Positions 26,671 through 35,265 of a stretch of DNA of 64,000 nt are shown here, in pieces. The stretch's first letter is position 1; every line of letters begins with the position of its first letter. Location: contig NZ_JANUCS010000005.1 of the NCBI RefSeq assembly GCF_024808815.1, positions 51,656 through 115,655 of the forward strand, read 5' to 3'. Source of the DNA: Methanosalsum natronophilum. GTDB lineage: Archaea; Halobacteriota; Methanosarcinia; Methanosarcinales; Methanosarcinaceae. The notes under the pieces were generated by a model, which was not told the origin of the DNA, made no database searches, and saw nothing but the letters and a program-made list of their open reading frames with translations. The translations under genes and the position numbers were made by a program.

Positions 26671-28317
26671 ATGTCTTCTGACCCTAGTACAAAAGAAAAA
26701 GCATGTCGAGAGCTTCTAGACATGGTACTTAATGGGACACTCGCAGATCCTATTGAATTGAATAAAGCAAAAAAAAAAATTAGCCAAAAATATAAATTAT
26801 CTACTCTCCCTAGCAACCCAGACATAATTAGGGTGGGAGACGAAAGAGAGCAAGATATAGTTAGAGAGATTCTTCGTAGAAAACCTGTCAGAACAATATC
26901 TGGTGTGGCAGTGATCGCAGCAATGACCTCGCCTGCGCCTTGTCCACATGGAGCCTGTGTACCTTGTCCTGGTGGACCCACATCCCAATTCAATTCACCA
27001 CAGAGTTATATGGGACAAGAGCCAGCGACCATGCGTGCCATACATCACAATTATGATCCTTACAGTTCAGTTACATCAAGATTAAATCAGCTCCAGGAGA
27101 TTGGACACGATATACATAAAGCAGAGCTCATAGTGATGGGGGGCACATTTACATCTCGGTCAATTGATTATCAAGAATGGTTCACAAAAAGATGTATTGA
27201 AGCACTAAATGATTATTACAGCACTAATTGGAGAGAAAATCCTAATAGGACCATAACAAGTGGATCATATGTCACCTTAGAAGACGTTCAAGTAGCTAAT
27301 GAAAGAGCAGATATCAGAAATATTGGGATCACATTTGAAACTAGACCTGATTGGGCACGAATTGAACATATCGATCGTATGTTAAGCTTAGGAGCTACTA
27401 AGGTCGAGCTCGGGGTTCAAAGCATCTACAACTATGTTCTAAGCAGAATAAACAGAGGTCATACTGTTCAGGATACAATTGAAGCTAACAGATTGCTAAG
27501 AGATAACGGGCTGAAAGTAGGGTTCCATATGATGCCACATCTCCCGGGTATGGATTTTGAAACCGATTTACATAGTTTTAAAACGCTTTTTAATGATTCA
27601 AGATTCATGCCTGATTACCTTAAGATATATCCTACACTTGTGACAGAAGACACTGAACTATATGAGATGTGGAAAAGAGGTGATTACAAATCACCTGATG
27701 ATATAGAAACCGCACATTTAATTGCAAATATAAAACGCCATTTACCAGAATGGGTACGATTACAGCGTATACAGCGAGACATACCTGCACATCAAATCTT
27801 TTCAGGGAATAGAAAAAGTAACATTCGCCAAATAGCTAAAGATATTCTGAAAAGAGAGGGGGGCGAATGCAGGTGTATCAGATGTAGGGAAGTGGGTCAT
27901 AAAATCCTGCAAGGTAATGAGCCAAGCCCAGATAATGTAAGGCTTAAAGTCACTAGTTATGATGCATCTGAGGGTAAAGAAAAGTTTCTCGCTTATGAGG
28001 ACAGTAGTGATGACCTATTAGTAGGTTTTCTTAGGTTAAGATATCCTGGTAATCCACATCGAAAGGAGTTACATAATGCTGCACTTGTTAGAGAATTACA
28101 TGTATACGGCTCAATGGTACCCGTTGGCAAGAAAGCAGGGATAAAAGAGTGGCAACATAAAGGATATGGTACACATTTATTAGAACATGCAGAAACAATG
28201 GCTTCAAATGAAGGATTTAAAAAAATATCCATTATCAGTGGAATTGGGGTAAGAGATTATTATCGTAAACATGGATATGAACTTGATGGAGTTTATATGT
28301 CAAAATTTTTGACTTAA
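26671..28317 (+). CDS. elp3: Elp3-family tRNA wobble-uridine modification enzyme
   Basis: 548 aa, radical SAM domain plus C-terminal GNAT acetyltransferase domain. The cluster motif is CPHGACVPCPGG, with Cys91, 96 and 99. The conserved QSYMGQEPATMRA and the GNAT part ALVRELHVYGSMVP, HKGYGTHLLEHAE follow. Archaeal Elp3 installs carboxymethyl groups on U34 of tRNAs using acetyl-CoA and SAM. An A-run of eleven bases (26769-26779) lies inside the gene. It follows the clamp-loader gene by 40 bp. Confidence 0.95.
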   Translation: MSSDPSTKEKACRELLDMVLNGTLADPIELNKAKKKISQKYKLSTLPSNPDIIRVGDEREQDIVREILRRKPVRTISGVAVIAAMTSPAPCPHGACVPCPGGPTSQFNSPQSYMGQEPATMRAIHHNYDPYSSVTSRLNQLQEIGHDIHKAELIVMGGTFTSRSIDYQEWFTKRCIEALNDYYSTNWRENPNRTITSGSYVTLEDVQVANERADIRNIGITFETRPDWARIEHIDRMLSLGATKVELGVQSIYNYVLSRINRGHTVQDTIEANRLLRDNGLKVGFHMMPHLPGMDFETDLHSFKTLFNDSRFMPDYLKIYPTLVTEDTELYEMWKRGDYKSPDDIETAHLIANIKRHLPEWVRLQRIQRDIPAHQIFSGNRKSNIRQIAKDILKREGGECRCIRCREVGHKILQGNEPSPDNVRLKVTSYDASEGKEKFLAYEDSSDDLLVGFLRLRYPGNPHRKELHNAALVRELHVYGSMVPVGKKAGIKEWQHKGYGTHLLEHAETMASNEGFKKISIISGIGVRDYYRKHGYELDGVYMSKFLT

Positions 28318-28405
28318 ATGCGGTATCTCTAAAATTTTTCAATTGAAATATATTTATATTAACTTTTTCTTAAGTATACAAGCAAAGAGTTCTGTTAAGG
28401 TTACC

Positions 28406-28768
28406 ATGTGCGATACTGCAAAGATTGAATTGATCCTAAAAAACTTAGATGAAATCAATGAAAAATTAGATAAGATCATTGAAAACAATAATCATAATCA
28501 TAATCATAACAATAATGATATATCTGAAAAAGAAGATGATCACGGCCATACATTAGATGTGATGACACTTCTAACCTTGCCAGAACATCTACGAACAACT
28601 GCTACAGCTCTATTTGAGCTTGGCACCGCTACTGCAGATTCTGTTGCTGAAATCACAAAAAAAGAACGAGCTGTTGAAAGCAATTATTTAAACCAACTTG
28701 TTAGAATGGGCCATGTAAAAAAACAAAGGTTAGGAAGAAAAGTATATTTTTTAGTTGATGATAAATAA
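28406..28768 (+). CDS. Winged-helix protein with His/Asn-rich linker
   Basis: 120 aa from ATG 28406, with AAGGTT upstream. An N-terminal coiled coil (LILKNLDEINEKLDKIIE) leads to a low-complexity linker NNNHNHNHNNND and then EDDHGH. The C-terminal 70 residues form a winged helix (LPEHLRTTATALFELGTATA, SNYLNQLVRMGHVKKQ), like TrmB or MarR-type regulators. The linker is encoded by repeats of AATCAT (28490-28507). His-rich stretch suggests metal binding but this is inference. It precedes a ParA-like ATPase gene, perhaps a regulator of it. Confidence 0.7.
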   Translation: MCDTAKIELILKNLDEINEKLDKIIENNNHNHNHNNNDISEKEDDHGHTLDVMTLLTLPEHLRTTATALFELGTATADSVAEITKKERAVESNYLNQLVRMGHVKKQRLGRKVYFLVDDK

Positions 28769-28826
28769 ATATAGTTGAAGTCGTACTCATAAAAAAAGTA
28801 GTCATAAAAATTGAACGGGACATAAT

Positions 28827-28844
28827 ATTATTATTATTATTATT
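28827..28844. repeat. (ATT)6 microsatellite
   Basis: Six tandem ATT units plus one extra A lie 32 bp before the ParA-like start codon, in what should be the promoter. Unit number changes by slippage could alter TATA-to-start spacing. The repeat is directly visible; the effect is speculation. Confidence 0.85.
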
Positions 28845-28876
28845 AAGGTCAATTATTAATTAATATCAGGGTTTTC

Positions 28877-29641
28877 ATGAGTCGAACAATAGCGATACAT
28901 TCTAGTAAAGGAGGAACTGGAAAAACAAGTCTTGCATTAAATCTTGCAGGATCTTACGTCAGTTCTGGAAAAAAGGTTTGTCTCATGGACATGGATTCGA
29001 AAGGGCCTTCTTTGCATTCATTTTTCAATGTCACACCAAATAATTATTTCAATGAATATTTGAGGGGCGCTATCTCTATCCATGAAACTTTGACAAATAT
29101 TGATTTAGATCGTTCTGGACAAAAGGGTGAGCTTTATGTTGCTTTTTCTGATCCCGAGATAGGTGCAATCAGAGAATTCTCAACAATGGACCGTAAATGG
29201 CAAACTAAAATTCTAAAACGACTTATTAATGCTAAAAAGGATTTAGAAGGGCTCGGGATCGATATAATTATATTAGACACAAGTCCGGGTGTTGAATTCG
29301 GATCAGTAAATGCAGTAGCTGTCTCTGATTTCGTTCTCGTAACTGTGAAACCAAATAAAATATGTATTCAAAGTATAGAACAAGTGATTAACGGAATATA
29401 CCGAATGCTTGGTAAAGAATGCGCCATTATCGAAAATATGTGTCCTGAGAGCAAGGATCATTATTGTTCTCTATCAAATACCAACTTAGAAGTTCCTATA
29501 CTAGAATCAATTCTGTGCAGGTGTGACATTTCCACATTAGTATGTAAAGAGATAATTACACTTCAAAGACCTGAACATCCTTATTCAAAATCGGTTTTTA
29601 GAATAAGAGATAAACTAGATTCCCACTTGAACCTAGACTAG
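28877..29641 (+). CDS. ParA/MinD-type ATPase with Cys-rich C-terminal region
   Basis: 254 aa. Deviant Walker A is SSKGGTGKTSLALNLA at residues 8-23, switch I-like VCLMDMDSKGPSLH, and switch II-like IIILDTSPGVEFGSVN. Downstream SDFVLVTVKPNKICIQS resembles MinD-family P-loop proteins. About six Cys residues fall between roughly residues 180 and 225 (for example ILCRCDIST), more than in classic ParA, and could bind metal or a cluster. No ParB or parS-like repeat was found. It follows the His-rich winged-helix gene and converges with a membrane-protein gene 2 bp away. Confidence 0.78.
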   Translation: MSRTIAIHSSKGGTGKTSLALNLAGSYVSSGKKVCLMDMDSKGPSLHSFFNVTPNNYFNEYLRGAISIHETLTNIDLDRSGQKGELYVAFSDPEIGAIREFSTMDRKWQTKILKRLINAKKDLEGLGIDIIILDTSPGVEFGSVNAVAVSDFVLVTVKPNKICIQSIEQVINGIYRMLGKECAIIENMCPESKDHYCSLSNTNLEVPILESILCRCDISTLVCKEIITLQRPEHPYSKSVFRIRDKLDSHLNLD

Positions 29642-29643
29642 TT

Positions 29644-30462
29644 CTATTTCCTGCTCATTTCTTCTTCAAGCACTCTTTTTACATCATTACTAACATAATC
29701 CTTGATTGTCTTCTTTTTATCGGTTTCAACACTTCCTTCGATCATATTCATGTTATTCAATGTGTAATAAACTACCGAAACAATAAGATACATTATAAAT
29801 GCAGCAGCAAATGCTAACAAAAAACGTTCAACTGGGTATAGAAAAATAACACCACTATAATAGTTTGCAGGTATTTCTTTAAGTAGCAGACTCATTATAC
29901 TTCCAGTTAAATGATCTGAAAGGACACCCATCAATGAAATTAATAGAAGGGTTAAAAATGTGTATATTCCTATGCCATTAGATCTAGACCATAATTGTTT
30001 GAATATTAATATGAATATTAGAAGTATCAGGAGATGGAACCATACATAATAAAATACCTCTCTTCCCACATCAAACAAGTACCATCCAACAATCAAAAGA
30101 GAATAGATACAAATAACAATGTTTTCTTTTTGCCTAATGAGAAACCCAGCAATTATGGATGATAGAACTACAAATAGAGGTGAAATCAAAAAAAAGGTTG
30201 AGTATTCTAAGCGTTCAGGGCTTGTTATGAAATGAGCGGATATTCCAACAAATGTTATCATTCCGCCAAGATACGGGCCAAGAAGCATTCCATTTAGGGG
30301 ACCAAATATTGCAGTTGAACTAATAATTGCATTTTCAATACCCATTACATTCTGGAAGTCAGGTAACCAGCTCCCAAAATATGTTAATAGTAATGCAATT
30401 GTTGCATAAACCACTTTAATGTTATTTGATTTGGTCAGTATATTATGGAATTTTATTGACAC
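29644..30462 (-). CDS. Multi-spanning membrane protein, ECF-S-component-like, unknown
   Basis: 272 aa with about seven hydrophobic segments. The segment GPLNGMLLGPYLGGMITFVG is glycine-rich and recalls S components of ECF vitamin transporters, but length and topology do not match a known one well. The C-terminus is a charged cytoplasmic tail (VETDKKKTIKDYV). It is convergent with the ParA-like gene. No ECF ATPase or T component is in the window. Substrate is unknown. Confidence 0.6.
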   Translation of the reverse strand: MSIKFHNILTKSNNIKVVYATIALLLTYFGSWLPDFQNVMGIENAIISSTAIFGPLNGMLLGPYLGGMITFVGISAHFITSPERLEYSTFFLISPLFVVLSSIIAGFLIRQKENIVICIYSLLIVGWYLFDVGREVFYYVWFHLLILLIFILIFKQLWSRSNGIGIYTFLTLLLISLMGVLSDHLTGSIMSLLLKEIPANYYSGVIFLYPVERFLLAFAAAFIMYLIVSVVYYTLNNMNMIEGSVETDKKKTIKDYVSNDVKRVLEEEMSRK

Positions 30463-30686
30463 ATTAATAATATAATGAAATCACAATATAAATATATAGC
30501 TTATAAAAATAAATTGACATTAATCTGTTCTGTTTCCATATTTTACAATATTAATTAGAATTATTTTTAATAGAATAATCTTTATATAGTATACTGTATA
30601 TACAAATAAGATAGACATTAGTGAATTTTTTAATATAACTTCCCAAAAGTTATAAATTATTCCAAAATAAGTATAAAGTGATTACA

Positions 30687-31085
30687 ATGAAAATAAGAGT
30701 TGTTAGTTCAAAAGACGAGATTGAAACACTCGGATCCGATGAGGAAATTGTGCATTTGGCATTCAGACCATCAAATACAGATATCTTTTCACTAGTCATG
30801 AAATGCCCTGATGTAAAGGCATTACACATTCCAAGTTCCTATAAAAAGACCTTATCCAGGTCAGCTGAAATGTATTTGGAAATGCAAGGTATCAAACTCC
30901 TTGAAGGAGATGTATGGGGTCATAGAAAAGATATTAATGAATATTCTGAAGTTTCAAGGAATGTATATGACCGTATAACAGAACTTAGAAATGAGGGACT
31001 TCCTGAAGAAGAGATTGCTGAGAAGATGTCAAAGGAAACAAGGTTAAGCCCAGATTTCATTGAGTTTCTCATGAAAGAAAAATAA
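30687..31085 (+). CDS. DUF1699 family protein
   Basis: 132 aa from ATG 30687. I recognise the methanosarcinal family DUF1699 by MKIRVVSSKDEIETL, EEIVHLAFRPSN, VKALHIPSSYKKTL and EGDVWGHRKDINEY. The C-terminal half is helical. Function is unknown. A TATA-like TTTATATAG lies about 95 bp upstream, beside a near-palindrome GTATACTGTATATAC that may be an operator. A clear terminator follows the gene. Confidence 0.85.
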   Translation: MKIRVVSSKDEIETLGSDEEIVHLAFRPSNTDIFSLVMKCPDVKALHIPSSYKKTLSRSAEMYLEMQGIKLLEGDVWGHRKDINEYSEVSRNVYDRITELRNEGLPEEEIAEKMSKETRLSPDFIEFLMKEK

Positions 31086-31093
31086 TTTTTATT

Positions 31094-31124
31094 GAGCTAT
31101 AGATATAGCTCTATCCTTTTTTTT
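31094..31124 (+). terminator. Stem-loop plus T-run terminator after DUF1699 gene
   Basis: GAGCTATA and TATAGCTC (31094-31111) form an eight-base stem with a two-base loop, followed by CTATCC and eight T residues. IS copy 2 is inserted right at the end of this T run, using TTTAT at 31122-31126. Confidence 0.8.
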
Positions 31125-31153
31125 ATCACGCTGAAGTAAGAAGACCACCGTTT

Positions 31154-31570
31154 TTAAACGGTGGATGAATTACGTCCCCTATTTGAACTTCCTTCAATGT
31201 ATTTCTTAATTGTTTCAGCAGATACTTGACCATGTGAACCAATATAATAACTTGGTGACCAAAGATGATTACCCAAAAATTCTTTTTTTCGTAGTTCAGG
31301 GAATTTCTGGAATGTTCTCTTTGCAGTGACACCTTTCATTATCTTAACGATATCAGTAGGTGCTATGAACGGTGGTGCAGATATGAAGAGATGTATATGT
31401 GCGGGCATGACTTCAAGTTCAAGTATTTCCCATTCCTTAGAATCGGCAATAGTTCTTATCTGGTCATCGAGAAATTGTTTTAATTCATCATTCATAACTT
31501 CTTTTCGATATTTAGTACACCATACGATGTGATAATTGATTTCATATACAGCAGAGCTTGAATAAGACAT
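31154..31570 (-). CDS. tnpA: IS200/IS605 transposase TnpA, copy 2
   Basis: 138 aa from MSYSSSAVYEI; a frame extension to 31588 adds six residues that copy 1 lacks. HUH motif PAHIHLF and the Tyr in SAETIKKYIE are intact. It differs from the first copy by a handful of substitutions such as Glu for Gln in KYRKEVM and Met for Ile in VKIMKG. Confidence 0.95.
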   Translation of the reverse strand: MSYSSSAVYEINYHIVWCTKYRKEVMNDELKQFLDDQIRTIADSKEWEILELEVMPAHIHLFISAPPFIAPTDIVKIMKGVTAKRTFQKFPELRKKEFLGNHLWSPSYYIGSHGQVSAETIKKYIEGSSNRGRNSSTV

Positions 31571-31623
31571 ATCCTCATATAGGTACAAAAGATATTTAAA
31601 TGTTTTTGACCTATAGATATCTA

Positions 31624-32773
31624 ATGCAAAAATCTTATAAGTTCAGATTGTATCCTACAAAAAAACAGGAAGTGACTTTGAATAAGACACTTGATGTGTG
31701 TAGACATATCTATAACGAATTTCTTGCAGACCGTAGAAAAGCATACGAACAGTGTAATCAAGGATTGTCTACTATGGAACAGTTGTATCAGGTTCAGTAT
31801 CTTGAATTTGATACAGAAGTACATTCTCAGGTAAAGCAGGATGTAATTAGAAGAGTAGGGAAATCCTTTGATGCTTTTTTTCAGACGATGTAAGAACGGA
31901 GAAGCGAAAGTAGGTTATCCTCGTTTCAAAGGGAAGAAAAGATATAACAGTTTTACCTATCCCCAATCTGGTTTTAGTATTTATGGAAAGAAGTTGAAGC
32001 TATCAAAGATTGGAAAAATAAGGATAGTTCAGCATCGGGAAATTGAAGGTAAAATCAAAAATTGTACTATCCGCAAAGATGGGAAACAATGGTATGTCAT
32101 ATTCTCTGTAGTCATTGAGAATAATGTTGAACCTGTTGAACCTGTTACCTTTGTAGGTATTGACGTTGGACTCAATTCTCTGGTAACATTGAGTGATGGT
32201 ACTCAGATAGATTCTCCAAAATATTATCGCAATACAGAGGCTGAATTAAAGAAACAACAACGTAATCTTAGCAAAAAAAGGAAGTTTTCTAATAATTGGA
32301 AGAAACAATGTGACAAGGTAAACAGATCGCATCGGAAAATTCGAAATCAGAAACATGATTTTAACCATAAACTAAGCAGGGAACTCATCAATACCTATGA
32401 TTTCATAGCTTTTGAAGACCTGAATGTAAAGAATATGGTTAAAAATTCAAGACTTTCAAAATCAATACATGATGCATCATGGAGTAATCTAATTCAGATT
32501 ACAAAATACAAAGCGGGAGAAGCTGGTAAGTTTGTAGAATTAGTCAAGCCATATAATACATCACAACTTTGTAGCAAATGTGGTCAGAAAGTCGAGAAAA
32601 CACTTGCAGTAAGGGTACATAATTGTCCATACTGTGGATTAGTTCTTGACCGTGACCATAATGGCGCTATCAATATTCTCAATCGTGCTGTAGGAACTAC
32701 AGTTCAAGCCTGTGGAATTGAGTCGTTGGATTCGATGATGAAGCAGGAAGCCACCCTATTCATAGGGTGGTAG
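31624..32773 (+). pseudogene. tnpB: Frameshifted TnpB, copy 2
   Basis: Compared with copy 1, a T6 run has become T7 at 31875-31881. The first frame therefore stops at 31893 after KSFDAFFQTM, and the rest continues in another frame to 32773. The downstream part keeps the RuvC Asp (GIDVGLNSL), Glu (AFEDLNVK), zinc ribbon and last Asp (DRDHNGAINI, with Gly replacing Ala). A second start within the downstream frame could yield only a truncated protein without the N-terminal domain. Programmed slippage on the T run cannot be excluded. Confidence 0.85.
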
Positions 32774-32778
32774 TTCAC

Positions 32779-32964
32779 ATCTTCTATTAGTCCAGGTTCA
32801 TATTCAATTGTTGTGATTGATACGGTAGATCTAGGAGAATACACTAATAAGATCCCATCTTGTATTCCAGCTTCTTCTACTATTTGAATCACATCAGGAG
32901 TAATATCAATAATATCAGTATTACCCTGAGTCTTATATGTAAGTGTTTTATCAAATACTGACAT
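32779..32964 (-). pseudogene. Truncated YjbQ/UPF0047 gene (N-terminal part only)
   Basis: From ATG 32964 the protein reads MSVFDKTLTYKT...PRSTVSITTIEYEPGLIED and then runs into the right end of IS copy 2, where the frame continues for about 24 IS-encoded residues. YjbQ proteins are about 130-140 aa; their conserved HSTAAxTxxExEPGL region is kept here, but the C-terminal half with the catalytic His/Asn region is missing. That half is not found on the left side of the IS, where the DUF1699 terminator lies. So this is more than a simple insertion: part of the gene was lost or moved. Confidence 0.82.
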
Positions 32965-32976
32965 TGAACAATAGCC

Positions 32977-33159
32977 TCACTGCGGCATTTCTGCCAGTTT
33001 TATTCCAACAACTGTCGCCAGAATAACAAATACAAGCAATGATAGAACATGGCCTATACTTTCTTGTGGTGAGCTTATCAAGTTCACCATAACTAAAAGG
33101 AGACTGAAAACTAAAACCATACTTATAGATGACAGTATTTCAACATGTTGTTTCTTCAT
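32977..33159 (-). CDS. Small two-span membrane protein, unknown
   Basis: 60 aa with two hydrophobic helices: ISMVLVFSLLLVMVNLI and VLSLLVFVILATVVGIKLAE. The sequence between is a short polar turn (SSPQESIGH). It is encoded just upstream of the yjbQ remnant, 12 bp apart on the same strand, so the two probably formed one transcript. No family recognised. Confidence 0.6.
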   Translation of the reverse strand: MKKQHVEILSSISMVLVFSLLLVMVNLISSPQESIGHVLSLLVFVILATVVGIKLAEMPQ

Positions 33160-33311
33160 CGTACTATAGAATAGTTGATTTAGTACATCAATTTAACGCA
33201 AGTTTGGTATCTATTTAATTCAATAAACGTTTGGGAATCTATAAATAAAACTGTGAACATTTTTAGGCAAAATAATAATGATAATCTAATCTCAATCAAA
33301 AAAAACGTATA

Positions 33312-33824
33312 ATGGAACTCAGTATGACAACATTTGAACGAGATCTTGTACAATCTTTTAATCATTTTTTTGAGAAAAGCAGTATTAAAGGAATTGCTTA
33401 TAGAATGAAACAGCATAGGTTCACTCATCAATACCTGGATATACTTGTTGATTCCTTGAATCCTGATTACTATATAGGAATAGAATGTAAAAGTATTTCA
33501 GTTCAAAAGGGTGCTAATGCACTTTATTTCACTCAACACTTCACTAAAGATAAAAATGGTGTTCACCAAATCGAAAGAATTTCCAAGTTCTTGAAAATGT
33601 CGGGAAGAATGGGTTTTCTTGCAATTGAACTTAGGTTAGGAGCTGGAAAGAGCAGAAAGGCATATGCAATTCCATGGAACATTCTTGCTGAAAAGTTTAA
33701 TTCAGATGATGTCATTAAACTCTCCGTTCCTGAGATTGAAGAGTTTCCTGTAATCAAAAGATGTGAAGGAAACTATATCATCGATCCTGTTGGGTGGAGA
33801 GAGAGTAAAAGGATACTTGAATGA
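33312..33824 (+). CDS. PD-(D/E)XK nuclease, Holliday-junction-resolvase-like
   Basis: 170 aa (ATG 33312; ATG 33324 possible). The order FERDLVQSFNHF, YLDILVDS, then IGIECKSISV matches the E...D...E-x-K core of archaeal Hjc-type resolvases and related PD-(D/E)XK nucleases. The protein is longer than Hjc (about 120-140 aa), with an additional C-terminal part. It would cleave or resolve branched DNA, but activity is inferred from the motif. It lies 31 bp upstream of a RecJ-like DHH nuclease on the same strand. Confidence 0.78.
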   Translation: MELSMTTFERDLVQSFNHFFEKSSIKGIAYRMKQHRFTHQYLDILVDSLNPDYYIGIECKSISVQKGANALYFTQHFTKDKNGVHQIERISKFLKMSGRMGFLAIELRLGAGKSRKAYAIPWNILAEKFNSDDVIKLSVPEIEEFPVIKRCEGNYIIDPVGWRESKRILE

Positions 33825-33855
33825 ATGAATCGATTCATAGTTTAGGGGTAATAAC

Positions 33856-35244
33856 TTGTCTTCAGTCTACGAAAAGATGAAAATACGAGCTAAATATTGT
33901 GCAGATGAGATTAAAAAACATGATCATGTTCATGTCGTATCACATATCGATGCTGATGGTCTAACGTCTGCAGGTATTATCTGTAAGGCGCTTGGGAGAT
34001 CTAACATTGATTATTCAATACAGTTCATAAAACAATTAGATGAGACCATCATCAAAGAAATTGGCAATAAAGATTATAATTTAGTGATTTTCACGGATCT
34101 AGGTAGTGGTATGTTAAGCAGTATTCAAGAGCATAACATAAACGCTATTGTATCTGACCACCACGTACCACGTGGTGATATTGATTTACATTTAAATCCA
34201 CATTTGTTTGGTGCAAATGGATCAAGTGAATTGAGTGGGTCTGGAACTACCTACATCCTTGCAACACAACTAGGCAACAACACCGACCTTGCAGATTTAG
34301 CTATTGTAGGTGCAGTTGGAGATTTACAGCATTCAAAACACGGGAAACTTATAGGACTTAACCGGAAAATATTAGATGAAGGTATGGATCATCATGTGTT
34401 AGATTGTTACAAAGACATAACTTTTTTTGGGAAACAAACAAGGCCAGTGTTTAAATTACTCCAATTTGCAAGTGATCCATACCTCCCAGGATTAACTGGT
34501 AATGAAGATGCATGTATAGAGTTTTTAGCTTCAATGAACTTAAGATTTAGTGGAGATGAAAGGTGGAGAAGGTGGATTGATCTTACACAAGATGAAAAAC
34601 AAACAATTGTATCTTCTTTGTTCCAATATTCTTTAAATAATGGAATCAGCAGCTATAAATTAAACCGTATTGTTGGGGAAGTTTATAATTTAATGAATGA
34701 GACTGAAGGTACAGAGATGAGGGATGCTTCAGAATACTCTACACTTCTAAATGCAACTGCACGTTATGACCATGCAGATATTGGATTGGCTGTTTGTATG
34801 GGTGACCGAGGTGAGGCATATGAAGCTGCACGAAGGTTATTGAACGAGCATCGTCAAAATCTTGTTAATGGACTTCAGTTCGTTAAGGAAAATGGTGTTA
34901 CAATACTTGACAATTTACAATATTTCGATGCTGGAAAAAATATTAGGGAAACCATAGTCGGAATAATAGCCGGTATGAGTACTACAATAGTAGAGAACAG
35001 AGATTTACCAATAATAGCTTTTGCTGATACTGATAATGGAGTCAAGGTCTCTGCTCGGGCAACTCAAGACCTTTTACGTAAAGGTGTGAATCTCTCAAAA
35101 GCAATTTCTGATACATGTAATGAAATAGGTGGTAGTGGTGGTGGACACGATATTGCTGCTGGAGCTACTATTCCATCGGAATTAAGACACGAATTTATAA
35201 CAAAATTAGATCAAGTAATAGGACATCAAATGAATCAGAAATAA
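33856..35244 (+). CDS. DHH-family RecJ-like single-strand exonuclease (GAN type)
   Basis: 462 aa. The N-terminal DHH domain has VVSHIDADGLTSAGII, VIFTDLGSG and VSDHHVP; the C-terminal DHHA1 domain ends EIGGSGGGHDIAAGA. Archaeal members include GAN, which associates with GINS and degrades 5-prime ssDNA at forks, and Mre/RecJ-type repair nucleases. The start is TTG 33856 behind AGGGGT. It is likely co-transcribed with the PD-(D/E)XK gene, suggesting a joint role in recombination or repair. A solo IS end follows it. Confidence 0.88.
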   Translation: MSSVYEKMKIRAKYCADEIKKHDHVHVVSHIDADGLTSAGIICKALGRSNIDYSIQFIKQLDETIIKEIGNKDYNLVIFTDLGSGMLSSIQEHNINAIVSDHHVPRGDIDLHLNPHLFGANGSSELSGSGTTYILATQLGNNTDLADLAIVGAVGDLQHSKHGKLIGLNRKILDEGMDHHVLDCYKDITFFGKQTRPVFKLLQFASDPYLPGLTGNEDACIEFLASMNLRFSGDERWRRWIDLTQDEKQTIVSSLFQYSLNNGISSYKLNRIVGEVYNLMNETEGTEMRDASEYSTLLNATARYDHADIGLAVCMGDRGEAYEAARRLLNEHRQNLVNGLQFVKENGVTILDNLQYFDAGKNIRETIVGIIAGMSTTIVENRDLPIIAFADTDNGVKVSARATQDLLRKGVNLSKAISDTCNEIGGSGGGHDIAAGATIPSELRHEFITKLDQVIGHQMNQK

Positions 35245-35265
35245 TCAAAATAAGGGTGAAAACGG

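Larger units (their letters stand above)
31127..32778. mobile_element. IS200/IS605-family element, copy 2
   Basis: 1652 bp, nearly identical to copy 1 and one base longer because of an extra T in tnpB. It starts CACGCTGAAG after TTTAT and ends GTAGTTCAC. The left hairpin here is perfect (CCACCGT...ACGGTGG). Its right end abuts a truncated yjbQ gene. tnpA is intact, tnpB is frameshifted, so the copy may still move but lacks a working TnpB. Confidence 0.92.

Noticed and set aside
28790..28876. parS-like centromere near the ParA-like gene
   Set aside because: Only the simple ATT repeat is present. No palindromic repeats and no parB were found.
31868..32773. Downstream tnpB frame as an independent nuclease gene
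   Set aside because: It lacks the N-terminal domain and its start lies inside the frameshift overlap. It is better described as part of a broken tnpB.
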